NCBI RefSeq assembly: GCF_009856625.1 | Contig: NZ_CP047241.1 | Location: 2,294,001-2,358,000, forward strand | Origin: Aquitalea denitrificans | GTDB taxonomy: Bacteria; Pseudomonadota; Gammaproteobacteria; Burkholderiales; Chromobacteriaceae | DNA length: 64,000 nt | Direction of reading: 5' to 3' | Part shown: positions 9,102 to 17,041 of the stretch, piece by piece | How positions within the stretch are numbered: the stretch's first letter is position 1 | Layout: each line of letters starts with the position of its first letter | Notes under the pieces: model-generated | What the model saw: only the letters and a program-made list of their open reading frames with translations | Databases searched by the model: none | Told to the model about the DNA's origin: nothing | Made by a program: the position numbers and the translations under genes

Positions 9102-9215
9102 CTACCCCCTGCTAAGCAGATGAACGGGGCGGAACAGGCAGGCAGACGCCGGACCGATAGACGGTGGCCAGCAGCAAGGGCGACGATGCGCCCGGGGGGA
9201 GGAATACAGCTTCAT
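9102..9215 (-). other. 37-codon ORF in the position of a missing binding-protein gene (leader peptide or gene remnant)
   Basis: An AAGGAGAA ribosome binding site stands 5 bases before ATG 9215. The reading frame starts MKLYSSPRAHRRP and stops at 9102, 2 bp before the permease ATG. The peptide is rich in arginine (6 of 37, with 2 histidines) and matches no family I know. An alternative frame reads a short hydrophobic run (SSPLLLATV), which could be the wreck of a signal peptide. I see two explanations: the scar of a deleted aotJ-like gene that kept its translation start, or a leader peptide. Sequence alone does not decide. Confidence 0.4.
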
Positions 9216-9336
9216 GACAGTTCTCCTTGGCAGAGCAAACCGACATGGCGGCGGCCTAGACTGGCCGCTACCCACCATATCGGCAGCAGGAAGGCCACCT
9301 GTACCGGTGACTCATCTGTCACGATGCTAATCAAGC

Positions 9337-9356
9337 CTTATTGTATATACAATAAG
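9337..9356. promoter_or_regulatory. perfect 20-bp palindrome, HutC/GntR-like operator candidate
   Basis: The sequence has half-site CTTATTGTAT followed by its exact reverse complement, centred on TGTATATACA. GntR regulators of the HutC subfamily (histidine utilisation) are known to bind TGTA-N2-TACA type palindromes. It lies about 120 bp upstream of the first start codon of the importer operon. The operator assignment is inference from motif and position. Confidence 0.55.
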
Positions 9357-9540
9357 TTTTCATGTGCAGGTGCAGCACGCTGCACTGATTACATGGCTAC
9401 ACCGTTGCTGAAAAATAGTTAGCTCTTCCAAAAAAACACCAAACATAACTTACTGTATTTATTGAAATAAATTACAAACCAGGACAATGCAAACAATAAC
9501 CAGCAGTATGGATAATAAAAAATCCCTACCCAAAACCATT

Positions 9541-9562
9541 CTTATTTGTATATGCATTTAAG
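9541..9562. promoter_or_regulatory. second, imperfect CTTA...TAAG palindrome
   Basis: A 22-bp imperfect palindrome with outer CTTA/TAAG arms and a TTGTATATGCA core; 8 of 11 positions match across the dyad. It shares arms and core with the perfect palindrome about 205 bp away, as expected for a pair of operators that could support looping. Confidence 0.35.
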
Positions 9563-9610
9563 CGAATAACACCCGAAACAAGACAGCAAAAACCCCACAA
9601 AGTGACACCA

Positions 9611-10111
9611 TCAGCGCAACAGATCAGCCAGTTTCAGCCACTGCGTCAGCTTGCTGGCATAGGCCATGGTATGGGCGGGACTGGAGGATGGCAGATCGAT
9701 CAACTGCAGCTGGCCGGCAAGGCCAGCCAACTGACGGCGGCCAATACCAGCTGCCGTTGCGCCATTGAAGGCAATTCCACGCAGGCCGGGCAAGGTGCTA
9801 CACAAGGCGGTCAGGTCATTGGCGCTGGCTGCACGGATATCGGTATCCAGGCTGCCCTTGCGACGGGCTTCCGCCACTACATCCCACAGACCCACACCAT
9901 GTAACTGCATGGCAGAAAGACGCTGAGCATAGGGCAAGGTGGCCAGATCCTGCCCGGTCACTGCGCCCAGTAAACGCCAGAACTGATTGCGCGGATGGGC
10001 GTAATACTGCGCCGCCTGCAAGGAAGCATCTCCGGGCAGGGAGCCCAGAATCAGCAGACGGGTGTGTACATCTACAACCGGGGGAAAGCAGGATTTGGCA
10101 GTATCAGACAT
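9611..10111 (-). CDS. hypoxanthine (deoxyinosine)-type DNA glycosylase
   Basis: This 166-residue member of the uracil-DNA glycosylase superfamily has motif LILGSLPGDASL (residues 20-31) followed by YYAHPRNQFWRLL (36-48). That combination is typical of the UDG family 6/HDG group that removes deaminated adenine (hypoxanthine). A second active-site region reads IDLPSSSPAH near residue 143. The start ATG at 10111 gives the family N-terminus; a longer in-frame extension would run into rnhB. It sits 10 bp after the rnhB stop and is the last gene of the lpx/rnhB transcription unit. Confidence 0.85.
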   Translation of the reverse strand: MSDTAKSCFPPVVDVHTRLLILGSLPGDASLQAAQYYAHPRNQFWRLLGAVTGQDLATLPYAQRLSAMQLHGVGLWDVVAEARRKGSLDTDIRAASANDLTALCSTLPGLRGIAFNGATAAGIGRRQLAGLAGQLQLIDLPSSSPAHTMAYASKLTQWLKLADLLR

Positions 10112-10121
10112 GCCGGGCCGT

Positions 10122-10715
10122 CTAAAACAGCTGTCCTTGCTGGCGGGCAATCCAGGCCTTGACCGGCCCGAAGGATTTGCGGTGCTCGGCCAAAGCGCCA
10201 TGCTGCTCCAGTGCGGCCAGATGCTCGGCAGTGGGATAGCCCTTGTGGCGGGCAAAGCCGTACTGCGGATGCAGGGCATCCAGCGCAATCAGTTCGGCAT
10301 CCCTGGCCGTCTTGGCCAGGATGGAGGCTGCCGAAATGGCCTGCACCTTGGCATCACCCTTGACGATGGCCTCAGCCGGCAGGTTGATTTGCTTGGGCAC
10401 GCGATTACCGTCAATCAGCACCCTGCCCGGCTGCACGGCCAGGCCGGCCACCGCCCGGCTCATCGCCAGCATGGTGGCTTGCAGGATGTTGAGCTTGTCG
10501 ATTTCCTCGACACTGGCACTGGCAATGCACCAGGCCATGGCATCGCGCTTGATCAGCAGCGCCAGTGCATTGCGGCGCGCTTCGCTCAATACCTTGGAAT
10601 CGGCCAAACCGGCAATCGGCCGCGCCGGGTCGAGTATCACCGCGGCGGCAAACACCGCGCCCGCCAACGGTCCGCGCCCGGCTTCATCCACACCGGCAAT
10701 CAGGATGTCGCTCAT
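10122..10715 (-). CDS. rnhB: ribonuclease HII
   Basis: RNase HII cuts RNA in RNA-DNA hybrids and at single ribonucleotides in DNA. The protein is 197 residues from ATG 10715, which overlaps the lpxB stop as ATGA. Catalytic D10-E11 lies in GVDEAGRGPL, followed by VLIDGNRVP and the GDAKVQAISAASILAKTARD segment. Linkage to lpxB is common in proteobacteria. Confidence 0.95.
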   Translation of the reverse strand: MSDILIAGVDEAGRGPLAGAVFAAAVILDPARPIAGLADSKVLSEARRNALALLIKRDAMAWCIASASVEEIDKLNILQATMLAMSRAVAGLAVQPGRVLIDGNRVPKQINLPAEAIVKGDAKVQAISAASILAKTARDAELIALDALHPQYGFARHKGYPTAEHLAALEQHGALAEHRKSFGPVKAWIARQQGQLF

Positions 10716-11896
10716 GCCGGCTGCAGCTGACATCCCGCCTCCTGCAACACCGCCGTGGCGGCCAGCTCTGCCGTATCGGCCAGCAAGGACTGATGCAGCT
10801 CAGTGAACGCCTGCATCATTTCAACACGAGCGTCCTTGTCTTCGTACAAGCGCTTGACCTCGGCGGCCAGCTTCTCCGCCGTGGCATCCTTTTGCAGCAG
10901 CTCCGGCACCACAAAGCGACCACACAGGATATTGGGCAGCCCCACGTAAGGCAGCTTGATCTTGCGCTTCACCAATTGATAAGTCAGCCAGGACAGCTTG
11001 TAGCTGATCACCATCGGCCGCTTGGTGAGTGCTACTTCCAGCGTGGCGGTGCCGCTGGTCACCAGCACCACGTCGCTGGCAATCATCGCCATCTGCGCAT
11101 GACCGAACAGCTTGCGCAGCGGCAAGTCCCAAGCCTTGTGCCGGGTTAGCATGCGGTCGAACAGATCCATGGTGGCACGCGTGGCCAGCGGCACCAGGAA
11201 GGTGGCGTCCGGGTAGTCGCGCAACAGGATGCGGGCGGCCTCGATATACAGCGGGGCCATGAACTCCAGCTCGCTCTTGCGACTGCCGGGCATCAGGGTG
11301 AAGATCGGTCCCTGGCGCGGCAGGCCCAGTTGCTCACGCATGGCAAACTGGTCAGGCACCATGGGGATTTCATTGGCCAGCGGATGGCCGACAAAGTCGG
11401 CCTTGACCTTGGCCTGCTGATACAGGGCCGGCTCCATCGGAAACAGGCACAGCACACGGTTGACGGCACGGCCTATCTTGTAGATACGCTCCAGCCGCCA
11501 GGCCCACACCGAAGGGCTGACATAGTGCACGGTGGCGATGCCGCATTTTTTCAGCGCGGCTTCCAGCGCCAGATTGAAATCCGGCGCATCCACACCAATG
11601 AAAACATCGGGTTTTTCTGCCTTCAGCCGCTCGCGCAGCGTCCGGCGGATGCGCAGCAGCTCTGGCAGACAGCGCAACACCTCGGCATAGCCACGCACGG
11701 CCAGTTTTTCCTGCGGCACCATGGAAGAAAAACCACGTGCTTCCATACGCGGGCCGCCGATACCGGCAAATTCGATATCGGCATGGCGTGCCTGCAGGGC
11801 TTCCATCAGGTGAGCGGCCAAGAGGTCACCGGAGGCTTCTCCGGCCACCATGGCCACCTTGAGCGCGCCTTGGCGCTTGAACAAGGGTTCAGACAT
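10712..11896 (-). CDS. lpxB: lipid-A-disaccharide synthase
   Basis: LpxB joins UDP-diacylglucosamine and lipid X to form the lipid A disaccharide at the inner face of the cytoplasmic membrane. The 394-residue length is near normal. The N-terminus AMVAGEASGDLLAAHLMEAL, the FIGVDAPDFN motif, the YVSPSVWAWR motif and LMPGSRKSE are all diagnostic. It starts 2 bp after the lpxA stop, inside the conserved lpxD-fabZ-lpxA-lpxB order. Confidence 0.97.
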   Translation of the reverse strand: MSEPLFKRQGALKVAMVAGEASGDLLAAHLMEALQARHADIEFAGIGGPRMEARGFSSMVPQEKLAVRGYAEVLRCLPELLRIRRTLRERLKAEKPDVFIGVDAPDFNLALEAALKKCGIATVHYVSPSVWAWRLERIYKIGRAVNRVLCLFPMEPALYQQAKVKADFVGHPLANEIPMVPDQFAMREQLGLPRQGPIFTLMPGSRKSELEFMAPLYIEAARILLRDYPDATFLVPLATRATMDLFDRMLTRHKAWDLPLRKLFGHAQMAMIASDVVLVTSGTATLEVALTKRPMVISYKLSWLTYQLVKRKIKLPYVGLPNILCGRFVVPELLQKDATAEKLAAEVKRLYEDKDARVEMMQAFTELHQSLLADTAELAATAVLQEAGCQLQPA

Positions 11897-11898
11897 GA

Positions 11899-12675
11899 TC
11901 AGCGGATGATGCCTCGCTCGGACTGGGCAAAGAAGCGGGTAAACGGTTCCAGCTCGGCATGGCCTTGCTGCGCCTCGGCCAGAATTGCCTCTTTGGCGGC
12001 ATCGTACTGCAGGCCCTGGCGGTACAGCGCCTTGTAGGCATTACGCACGCGGCGGATTTGCTCCGGGGTAAAGCCACGACGCTTCAGACCCTCGGCATTG
12101 ATGCCGGCAGGCACTGCACGGTTGCCGTGTGCCATCACATACGGTGGCACATCCTGCGCCACGGCACTGGCAAAGGCGGTCATGGCGTGATCGCCGATGA
12201 TGGCAAACTGGTGCACGCTGGTGAAACCACCCAGAATCACCCAGTCACCGATATGCACATGGCCGCCCAGTGTGGCGTTGTTGGCAAAGATGGTGTTGTT
12301 GCCGATCTGGCAGTCATGACCCAGATGCACATAGGCCATGATCCAGTTGTTATTGCCCAGCCGGGTCACGCCCACATCCTGCGCCGTGCCGATATTGAAG
12401 GTACAGAATTCGCGAATGGTGTTGTTGTCGCCGATTTCCAGCCGGGTGGGTTCACCGGCGTACTTCTTGTCCTGCGGCACCGCACCCAGCGAACTGAACT
12501 GGAAAATGCGGTTGTTCTTGCCGATGCTGGTATGCCCTTCGATCACCACGTGCGGACCCACCCAGGTACCACTGTCTATGCTGACATCCGGCCCGATGAT
12601 GGAGTAAGCACCGATTTCAACGTCATCGGCAATCCGGGCCTTGGGGTCGACAATCGCCGTCGGATGAATGGCCAT
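11899..12675 (-). CDS. lpxA: UDP-N-acetylglucosamine acyltransferase
   Basis: LpxA catalyses the first step of lipid A synthesis, moving a hydroxyacyl chain from ACP. The 258-residue protein has the left-handed beta-helix built from hexapeptide repeats (IHPTAIVDPKARIADDVEIG at the start) and a C-terminal helical part. The active-site histidine region reads AYVHLGHDCQIGN. The start is MAIHPTAIV at 12675, 2 bp after the fabZ stop. Confidence 0.97.
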   Translation of the reverse strand: MAIHPTAIVDPKARIADDVEIGAYSIIGPDVSIDSGTWVGPHVVIEGHTSIGKNNRIFQFSSLGAVPQDKKYAGEPTRLEIGDNNTIREFCTFNIGTAQDVGVTRLGNNNWIMAYVHLGHDCQIGNNTIFANNATLGGHVHIGDWVILGGFTSVHQFAIIGDHAMTAFASAVAQDVPPYVMAHGNRAVPAGINAEGLKRRGFTPEQIRRVRNAYKALYRQGLQYDAAKEAILAEAQQGHAELEPFTRFFAQSERGIIR

Positions 12676-12677
12676 GA

Positions 12678-13130
12678 TCAGACCTCGCGCTTGGCACACA
12701 TGATTTCGGCTTCGCAAGCCACCTGACCATCCACCAGCGCGCGGGCAGTGTACTTGCCGATACCACGCTTGACAGTGATCTGCTCCACTTCGAAGATCAG
12801 CTGGTCGCCCGGCACCACCTGGCGCTTGAAGCGGGCCTTGTCGATGCCGACAAAGAAGTACAGCTCGTTTTCACCGCGCTCCCCCTGACTCTTGATGGCC
12901 AGAATACCGGCTGCCTGCGCCAGTGCTTCGATAATCAGCACACCCGGCATCACCGGGTACTGCTCGAAGTGGCCGCAGAAAAAAGGCTCGTTGATGGTGA
13001 CGTTTTTCAGCGCCTTGATGCGGGTATCCGGCACCATTTCCGTTACGCGATCCACCAGCAGGAAGGGATAGCGGTGCGGCAGGCACTTCATGATTTCACG
13101 TACATCGATGCTTACGGCGTGCTCAGTCAT
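12678..13130 (-). CDS. fabZ: 3-hydroxyacyl-ACP dehydratase FabZ
   Basis: FabZ dehydrates beta-hydroxyacyl-ACP in fatty acid elongation and competes with LpxA for the same substrate pool. The 150-residue hotdog-fold protein has the catalytic histidine in PHRYPFLLVDRV and the glutamate-bearing helix PVMPGVLIIEALAQAAG. It overlaps the end of lpxD by 8 bp. Confidence 0.97.
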   Translation of the reverse strand: MTEHAVSIDVREIMKCLPHRYPFLLVDRVTEMVPDTRIKALKNVTINEPFFCGHFEQYPVMPGVLIIEALAQAAGILAIKSQGERGENELYFFVGIDKARFKRQVVPGDQLIFEVEQITVKRGIGKYTARALVDGQVACEAEIMCAKREV

Positions 13131-14172
13131 TACTGTTGTCCTTGTTTTCTTTCAGAGTGCCGATCTCGCGTTCGAGTTGTTTTATCCGTTTGGCGAGATC
13201 GTCCAGATGTCTTACGTGAACGGCGTTACCCAGCCATTCCTTCATGGTTTGCAGCGGGTAGGACGAGGCATAGGTATCCGGCTGGCGAATGGATTTGGAC
13301 ACCAGGGTGCCGCCGCCGATATGCGTCTTGTCCGCTACTTCGATATGACCGACAAACATGGCGGCCCCGCCCACCGTGCAATACGCGCCGATGGTGGTGC
13401 TACCGGCAATGCCGACGCAACCGGCAATGGCGGTATGCGCGCCGATCTGCACGTTGTGTGCAATCTGCACCAGGTTATCGATCTTGGCACCGCGGCGGAT
13501 AATGGTGTCGGCCAGTGCGCCACGGTCGATGGTGGTATTGGCACCCACTTCGACGTCATCTTCCAGAATGGCGCGTCCGGTTTGCGGAATCTTGAACCAC
13601 TGATCCTTGGCCCAGGCCAGGCCAAAGCCATCAGCACCAATCACGCTGCCTGAATGCACGGCAACGCGGTTACCCAGCACGCAGCCGTGATAAACCGTGA
13701 CATTGGGATACAGCACCACATCATCGCCCAGCACGGCACCAGCACCGACCACCACGCCCGGATGCAGAATGCAGCGCTCGCCAATGACGGCAGCGGCACC
13801 AATGCTGACGTGTTCGCGCACTTCGCTGCTGGCGGCAATCACCGCCCCCTCGCCAATCACGGCCGAGGCATGAATGCCACCGCGCGCCGGTGCCGGCGGG
13901 TGGAACAGCGTGGCCACCTTGGCAAAATACAGATAAGGGTCATCCACCACGATCCAGGAGCGCGAGGTATCAAGCTCGGCTTCCAGTTTGGGTGAAACAA
14001 TCACCGCACCGGCAGCGCAATCATCCAGCTGCTTGCGGTACTTGGGATTGGACAGAAAAGTGATATCGCTGGCGGCCGCTGCATCCAGCGGTGCCAGGCG
14101 TTCAACCGTGCGGTCTGCGCCCTTGAGCACGCCGCCCAGGCTGGCCACGATATGAGAAAGCGTATACGCCAT
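13123..14172 (-). CDS. lpxD: UDP-3-O-(3-hydroxyacyl)glucosamine N-acyltransferase
   Basis: LpxD adds the second acyl chain in lipid A synthesis. The 349-residue protein starts MAYTLSHIVASLGG, with an N-terminal uridine-binding domain, a long hexapeptide-repeat helix (about 105-300) and a C-terminal helix ending in charged residues. A second ATG one codon upstream (14175) is equally possible. A hairpin separates it from skp, so it may have weaker or separate expression. Confidence 0.96.
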   Translation of the reverse strand: MAYTLSHIVASLGGVLKGADRTVERLAPLDAAAASDITFLSNPKYRKQLDDCAAGAVIVSPKLEAELDTSRSWIVVDDPYLYFAKVATLFHPPAPARGGIHASAVIGEGAVIAASSEVREHVSIGAAAVIGERCILHPGVVVGAGAVLGDDVVLYPNVTVYHGCVLGNRVAVHSGSVIGADGFGLAWAKDQWFKIPQTGRAILEDDVEVGANTTIDRGALADTIIRRGAKIDNLVQIAHNVQIGAHTAIAGCVGIAGSTTIGAYCTVGGAAMFVGHIEVADKTHIGGGTLVSKSIRQPDTYASSYPLQTMKEWLGNAVHVRHLDDLAKRIKQLEREIGTLKENKDNSND

Positions 14173-14175
14173 CAA

Positions 14176-14202
14176 AAATTAAAGCCGACCACGGGTCGGC
14201 TT
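14176..14202 (-). terminator. hairpin terminator/attenuator between skp and lpxD
   Basis: On the minus strand AAGCCGACC pairs with GGTCGGCTT around a 3-base loop and is followed by TTTAATTTTT. It lies directly after skp and ends at the lpxD start, so it probably tunes read-through inside the cluster. Confidence 0.7.
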
Positions 14203-14224
14203 CTCCCGTAACAGTTGCGCAGGA

Positions 14225-14713
14225 TTACTTCTCAAGTTCCTTCAGGACTTTGCCGGTCAGGTCGTACTTGGGATTGACGTAAACCACATCCTGCAGGATC
14301 AGGTCATATTGTTCGCGATCGGCAATCTGCCGCAGCACGCGGTTGGCCCGCTCCTGTACCGAAGCAAACTCCTCGTTGCGGCGCTGGTTGAAGTCTTCCG
14401 ACAATTCACGGCCCTTGGCCTGATAGTCGCGATCCAAGCCAGCATATTCGCGTTCGTAGCGCTTGCGGTCATCGATGGACAGCGTGCTCTTGGCCATCAG
14501 GCCCTCCAGCTCCTTGGCACGCTTTTCCATCTTTTTCAGCTCGGCGCGGCGGTCGGCAAACTCCTTGTCCAGTTTTTTCTGGATGGCGATGGCCGGTGCC
14601 GCTTCACGATATACCCGCTCGATATTGACAAAACCCAGCTTGAAATCAGCAGCCGAGGCCTGCAGGCTGACCAGCGCCAGCCCGGCAATCAGCCATTTGA
14701 AAGAAGATTTCAT
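14225..14713 (-). CDS. skp: periplasmic chaperone Skp (OmpH)
   Basis: Skp holds unfolded outer-membrane proteins in the periplasm and delivers them to the BAM complex. The 162-residue precursor has a signal peptide (MKSSFKWLIAGLALVSLQAS, cleavage near SAA-DFK), the conserved KLGFVNIERV strand and a long charged coiled-coil tentacle region (about 45-130). It follows bamA by 18 bp, the usual order. Confidence 0.95.
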   Translation of the reverse strand: MKSSFKWLIAGLALVSLQASAADFKLGFVNIERVYREAAPAIAIQKKLDKEFADRRAELKKMEKRAKELEGLMAKSTLSIDDRKRYEREYAGLDRDYQAKGRELSEDFNQRRNEEFASVQERANRVLRQIADREQYDLILQDVVYVNPKYDLTGKVLKELEK

Positions 14714-14731
14714 GTTCAGGCCTCTTTAGGT

Positions 14732-17032
14732 TTAGAAGACGGTACCCAGCTGGAACTGGAAGCTCTGATACTTGTCGCCTTCCTTCTTGCGCAGTGCCTT
14801 GGCCAGACTGAACTTCATCGGCCCCAGCGGGGACAGCCAGGTGACGGCTGCACCGGTGGAATAGCGCAACTCGCTGCTAGGCGTACTGCCGCTGATGGTG
14901 CTATCCCATACCGAACCGGCATCAAAGAATACGCTGGCACGCACCGACTTGTTGTCTTTCATGCCCGGGAAGGGGAACAGCACTTCCGCATTGGCGACTG
15001 CCTTGCGGGTACCACCCAGATAGTCACCCGTGCTGGCGTCCTTGGGACCCAGACTGTTGGTGTCGTAGCCACGCACCGAGCCCAGACCACCCAGATAGAA
15101 GTTCTGGAAGAACGGCAAGGTATTGGTTTTGCCATAACCGTTGGCATAGCCTACTTCACCGTTCAACATCAGGGTGAAGGTTTTGGTCAGCGGGAAGAAC
15201 CATTGCTGCGAGTGGGTCAGGCGATACCATTCGAGATCACCACCCGGCAGGGCCGCATCGGCCTGTACCTTGATATTGGCGCCACGAGTCGGCCACAGCG
15301 AGCTGTCACGGGTATCTCGTCCCCAACCGGCGGTACCGATCAGCGACAGGTTGTTGCTGCCGTACTTGTTGACGAAGTCCAGATAGCGGGTCGGACTATC
15401 GCTCCAGGTGCCCACCTTGGTTTGTTCCAGACCCAGGCTGAAGTTGATGCGGTCGGTTTCGGTAACCGGCACACCAAAGCGCATGGCAACACCATCTGTC
15501 GATGTCTTGTAGTGCGTGGTGCTGGACGACGAGCTGTTATACGGCTTGTACACGCGATGGTACAGGTCGTAACCCAGACTTACACCGTCGGCGGTAAAGT
15601 AAGGGTCGGTAAACGACAAGGTCGCCGACTTGTTGACCGAGCCATTGGAAATACCGAAGGACATGTATTTGCCTGAGCCAAAGATATTGCTCTGGGAAAT
15701 ACTGGCCGACAGCTGAATGCCCTCGCCCTGTACAAAGCCCACACCCGCGGAAATGCTGCCGGTAGCACGCTCTTTCAGGGTGATGTTCATGTCCACCTGG
15801 TCTGGCGCATCCGCCACCGCCGGGGTTTCCACGTTGACATCTTCAAAGTAGCCCAGCAACTCGACACGATCCTTGCTGCGCTTCACATTGGCAGCGTTGT
15901 AAACCGAGCCTTCCAGCTGGCGCAGCTCGCGGCGCACCACTTCGTCACGGGTTTTGCTGTTGCCGGCGATGTTGACGCGGCGCACATAGGTTTTGCGACC
16001 CGGGTCAACGAAGAAGGTGAAACCAACCTGCTGCTTGTCGCGATTGATATCCGGCAGCGCATTGACGTTGGCAAAGGCATAGCCGTCATTGCCCAGACGA
16101 TCACTCAGCGCCTTCACGCTATCAGTGACCTTCTCGTTGTTGAACACCTCACCGGACTTCACGGTAATCAGCTTGCGCAGATCCGCCTCCGGCACCTTCA
16201 GGTCACCGGCCAACTTGATGTCGGCAACAGTAAACTTGCTGCCTTCATTGATGTTGAGCGTCAGGAACATGTGTTCCTTGTCGGCGCTGATGGAAACCTG
16301 GGTGGATTCGATATTGAATTCCAGATAGCCCTGGTTCTGGTAGAAAGCCTTCAGCTTTTCCAGATCGCCAGTCAGCTTCTGCTTGGAATACTGATTGTCC
16401 TTGGTCAGCCAGGACAGCCAGTCACCCGACGTCAGCGACATTTCATCCAGCAGCTTGTCCTGGCTGAATGCCTTGTTGCCGACAATATGAATGTCCTTGA
16501 TCTGGGCGGTGATGCCTTCGGTGATGTCCAGCGTCACCGCAACACGGTTACGCTCCAGCTTGGTCACCTGCGGGGTGATCTCCACCGCATACTTGCCACG
16601 GCTGTAGTACTGGCGCTTCAGCTCCTGTACCGCACCGTCCAGCAGGGCCTGATCAAAAATGCGGGACTCGGCAAAACCGTTATCCTTGAGCGCCTTCTTC
16701 AACTGGTCCTTGCTGAACTCCTTGGCACCGTTGATGTTCAGCTGGGTAATGACCGGGCGCTCGGCCACGGCAACAATCACCACACCATCACGCGACTCTA
16801 CGCGCACATCATCAAAAAAACCGGTTGCGAACAGGCTTTTGATGGATTCACGTGCCTTTTCATCGCTGAAAGTGTCACCCACCTTGACCGGCAGGTAGTT
16901 GAAGACCGTACCGGCTTCGGTACGTTGCAGGCCTTCAACGCGGATATCCTTGATCACGAACGGATCCGCAGCCCAAACAGCTGTTGCCGTAGTCATGCCC
17001 AGCACAGCGGCCGCGAGTAATTTCAATTTCAT
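14732..17032 (-). CDS. bamA: outer membrane assembly factor BamA
   Basis: BamA is the essential Omp85 barrel that inserts beta-barrel proteins into the outer membrane. The 766-residue precursor has a signal peptide (cleaved after AVWA), five POTRA domains over about residues 24-420 and a C-terminal 16-strand barrel. The L6 region carries GLGSVRGYDTNSLGP (VRGY motif), and the protein ends in a terminal phenylalanine (FQLGTVF), as expected for a BAM substrate. It sits between rseP and skp, as throughout the proteobacteria. Confidence 0.97.
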   Translation of the reverse strand: MKLKLLAAAVLGMTTATAVWAADPFVIKDIRVEGLQRTEAGTVFNYLPVKVGDTFSDEKARESIKSLFATGFFDDVRVESRDGVVIVAVAERPVITQLNINGAKEFSKDQLKKALKDNGFAESRIFDQALLDGAVQELKRQYYSRGKYAVEITPQVTKLERNRVAVTLDITEGITAQIKDIHIVGNKAFSQDKLLDEMSLTSGDWLSWLTKDNQYSKQKLTGDLEKLKAFYQNQGYLEFNIESTQVSISADKEHMFLTLNINEGSKFTVADIKLAGDLKVPEADLRKLITVKSGEVFNNEKVTDSVKALSDRLGNDGYAFANVNALPDINRDKQQVGFTFFVDPGRKTYVRRVNIAGNSKTRDEVVRRELRQLEGSVYNAANVKRSKDRVELLGYFEDVNVETPAVADAPDQVDMNITLKERATGSISAGVGFVQGEGIQLSASISQSNIFGSGKYMSFGISNGSVNKSATLSFTDPYFTADGVSLGYDLYHRVYKPYNSSSSSTTHYKTSTDGVAMRFGVPVTETDRINFSLGLEQTKVGTWSDSPTRYLDFVNKYGSNNLSLIGTAGWGRDTRDSSLWPTRGANIKVQADAALPGGDLEWYRLTHSQQWFFPLTKTFTLMLNGEVGYANGYGKTNTLPFFQNFYLGGLGSVRGYDTNSLGPKDASTGDYLGGTRKAVANAEVLFPFPGMKDNKSVRASVFFDAGSVWDSTISGSTPSSELRYSTGAAVTWLSPLGPMKFSLAKALRKKEGDKYQSFQFQLGTVF

Positions 17033-17041
17033 AGGTTTGTT

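Larger units (their letters stand above)
9216..9610. other. AT-rich intergenic region upstream of the ABC importer
   Basis: About 395 bp without a credible gene, markedly richer in A and T than its surroundings (especially 9330-9600). It holds the two TGTATAT-type palindromes listed separately, a 7-bp-arm inverted repeat GTGCAGC-AC-GCTGCAC at 9370-9385 and an ATTTAT-TGAA-ATAAAT hairpin at 9456-9471. The gene at 9611 points away from it, so any promoter here serves only the importer operon. Confidence 0.7.

Noticed and set aside
14309..15676. 455-codon open frame antisense to skp and bamA
   Set aside because: It covers two certain genes on the other strand and encodes no recognisable protein.
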